Assembly: GCA_020432595.1 (NCBI GenBank)
Contig: JAGQGA010000341.1
Coordinates: 1 to 6,231 of the forward strand
Direction of reading: 5' to 3'
Length of the DNA: 6,231 nt
Source of the DNA: Anaerolineales bacterium
Lineage (GTDB): Bacteria > Chloroflexota > Anaerolineae > Promineifilales > Promineifilaceae
Positions within the stretch are counted from its first letter, which is position 1. Each line of letters starts with the position of its first letter. This document shows positions 5,790 through 6,231 of the stretch, piece by piece. A program made the position numbers and the translations under genes. The notes under the pieces were generated by a model. That model made no database searches. It saw only the letters and a list, made by a program, of their open reading frames with translations, and was not told where the DNA came from.

Positions 5790-5920
5790 GTTAGTGTCTT
5801 TAGTTTTTCGCCACGTCCACGTATTGCGTATTGCGTATTGCGTAACTCCCCTCTAAATACGCAATACACAATACGTAATACGCAATAAAAAATGGTGGCG
5901 AAAACTTCGTGACACTAACC
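5790..5920. mobile_element. MITE-like element inserted in a repeat hairpin
   Basis: This 131-bp segment has inverted ends of 25 bases (5790-5814 and 5895-5919) starting GTTAGTGTC and ending in TTTTCGCCAC, identical at 19-20 positions. It has no coding capacity. It is flanked by direct repeats AATCTCTAATCTC at 5777-5789 and 5921-5933 (13 bases). Removing the segment and one flank leaves a clean 45-base hairpin with a 21-bp stem and a CAA loop, which is what an uninterrupted GGAGATT-family repeat would look like. This is inference: the flanking repeat is itself a tandem-repeat motif, so the duplication could pre-date the element. No transposase is present. Confidence 0.45.
5822..5887. repeat. 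TATTGCG heptamer hairpin
   Basis: The left arm 5822-5844 is three exact tandem TATTGCG heptamers plus TA. The right arm 5858-5887 is the reverse complement of four units (two exact, two each with one change) plus TA. The loop is 13 bases. The repeat lies inside the inverted ends of the MITE-like segment. Confidence 0.85.
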
Positions 5921-5956
5921 AATCTCTAATCTCCAATCTCCAGCCACGCTATCTAG

Positions 5957-6231
5957 TTATTGCCTTTGGTCGTCCCGATTAAGCACCATATCGTGCCAGG
6001 AAGCCGGGTCTTCGCGGGGTTCGAGGTGGGTAAAGACGGCGATTCGCCCTAGCGCGGCGCGGATGTCGCGCTCAATTTCTTCCAGCAGGCTGTGGCCGCG
6101 ATGCACCGTCCACGCACCTGGCACCTGGATGTGGAAAGAGACAAACCGCTGCTGGCCGGATTGGCGGGTGCGGAGGGCGTGGTAGGTGACACCGTTTTGG
6201 CAATAGTGGTTAAGAACGGCCGTTATTTTCC
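5957..6231 (-). CDS. Cation diffusion facilitator (CDF) transporter, C-terminal domain only
   Basis: Minus-strand frame entering from the right edge and ending at TAA 5957-5959; 90 residues are visible and the N-terminal membrane domain lies outside. The fragment shows the cytoplasmic ferredoxin-like dimerisation domain (ZT_dimer) of CDF metal exporters: a first helix ending AVLNHYCQNGVTYHALRTRQ (4-23), strand FVSFHIQVPG (29-38), TVHRGHSLLEEIERDIRAAL (41-60) and the hallmark final strand VFTHLEP (65-71). Members move Zn2+, Fe2+, Mn2+ or Co2+ out of the cytoplasm by proton antiport; His33, His43, His46 and His68 are candidates for metal contacts, but the substrate cannot be told without the membrane part. 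A short polar tail (72-90) follows. The gene ends 15 bases before the nested palindrome at 5753-5941, which may act as a transcript boundary. One AACGGCCGTT site is read here as TAV. Confidence 0.85.
   Translation of the reverse strand, partial: KITAVLNHYCQNGVTYHALRTRQSGQQRFVSFHIQVPGAWTVHRGHSLLEEIERDIRAALGRIAVFTHLEPREDPASWHDMVLNRDDQRQ

Larger units (their letters stand above)
5753..5941. repeat. Nested composite palindrome (189 bp) built on the GGAGATT family, copy 3
   Basis: The outermost arms, 5753-5773 and 5921-5941, are perfectly complementary over 21 bp and consist of GGAGATT-type heptamers. Inside the left side, 5761-5773 also pairs perfectly over 13 bp with 5777-5789 around a 3-base loop (CAA). 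Next inward, 5790-5814 pairs with 5895-5919 (9 bp, a 6-base internal mismatch, then 10 bp). The core, 5822-5887, is a third hairpin of a different heptamer. Four complementary layers are thus stacked one inside another between the CDF gene and the ThDP gene. Confidence 0.85.
1807..6224. repeat. Dispersed palindrome AACGGCCGTT, ten copies
   Basis: Exact copies start at 1807, 2351, 3082, 3131, 3708, 3788, 4183, 4591, 4965 and 6215; a copy with one end mismatch (GACGGCCGTT) starts at 4514. A given 10-mer is expected far less than once in a window this size. All ten lie within genes: two in the membrane gene, four in the hydrolase, three in the ThDP enzyme, one in the CDF gene. None lies in the propeller gene, the M50-like gene or the intergenic stretches. 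Confidence 0.9.

Noticed and set aside
5753..5941. CRISPR array
   Set aside because: The repeats are 7-8 base tandem units in inverted orientation without spacers, and no cas genes are present.

Overview
All six genes recognised in this window lie on the minus strand, so transcription runs from right to left. The DNA is moderately GC-rich. The protein families (PD40 beta-propeller secreted protein, M50-like and DUF4383-like membrane proteins, orphan acetolactate-synthase-like enzyme), the very frequent palindrome AACGGCCGTT, and the intergenic hairpins built from 7-8 base tandem units together suggest a Chloroflexota bacterium of the Anaerolineae/Caldilineae/Promineifilum type. That placement is inference from general impression, not from a marker gene. 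Filamentous cyanobacteria carry similar short tandem repeats, but the palindrome here is not their HIP1 sequence.

Layout from right to left, which is the direction of transcription. At 6231-5957 is the C-terminal end of a cation diffusion facilitator (CDF) metal transporter. A 445-base gene-free stretch (5956-5512) follows. It holds a nested 189-bp palindromic composite (5753-5941), a perfect 20-bp hairpin of an 8-base unit (5609-5664), and a leader hairpin (5535-5594) just upstream of a strong ribosome binding site. Next come a thiamine-diphosphate enzyme (5511-3889), an alpha/beta hydrolase (3860-3033), a small DUF4383-like membrane protein (3004-2618), an eight-helix membrane protein of unknown function (2608-1787), an M50-like membrane protein whose HExxH glutamate is replaced by alanine (1725-1165), and a secreted PD40/TolB-like propeller protein that leaves the window at base 1 (1077-1).

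The genes from the thiamine-diphosphate enzyme to the M50-like protein are separated by only 9-61 bases and are probably co-transcribed; the propeller gene follows after 87 bases and may belong too. The first two could form a small metabolic pair (C-C bond lyase or ligase plus ester or C-C hydrolase). The membrane genes have no evident mechanistic link to them. I see no defence system, CRISPR array, RNA gene or intact transposase.

The most unusual content is the repeat landscape. Three of the short gaps and the long gap carry hairpins of short tandem units; one of these repeats supplies the C-terminus of the hydrolase. One repeat hairpin appears to have been split by a 131-bp MITE-like element with inverted ends, itself holding a third repeat family. 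The 10-bp palindrome AACGGCCGTT occurs ten times, nine of them inside recognised genes between 1807 and 4974 and one in the CDF gene.
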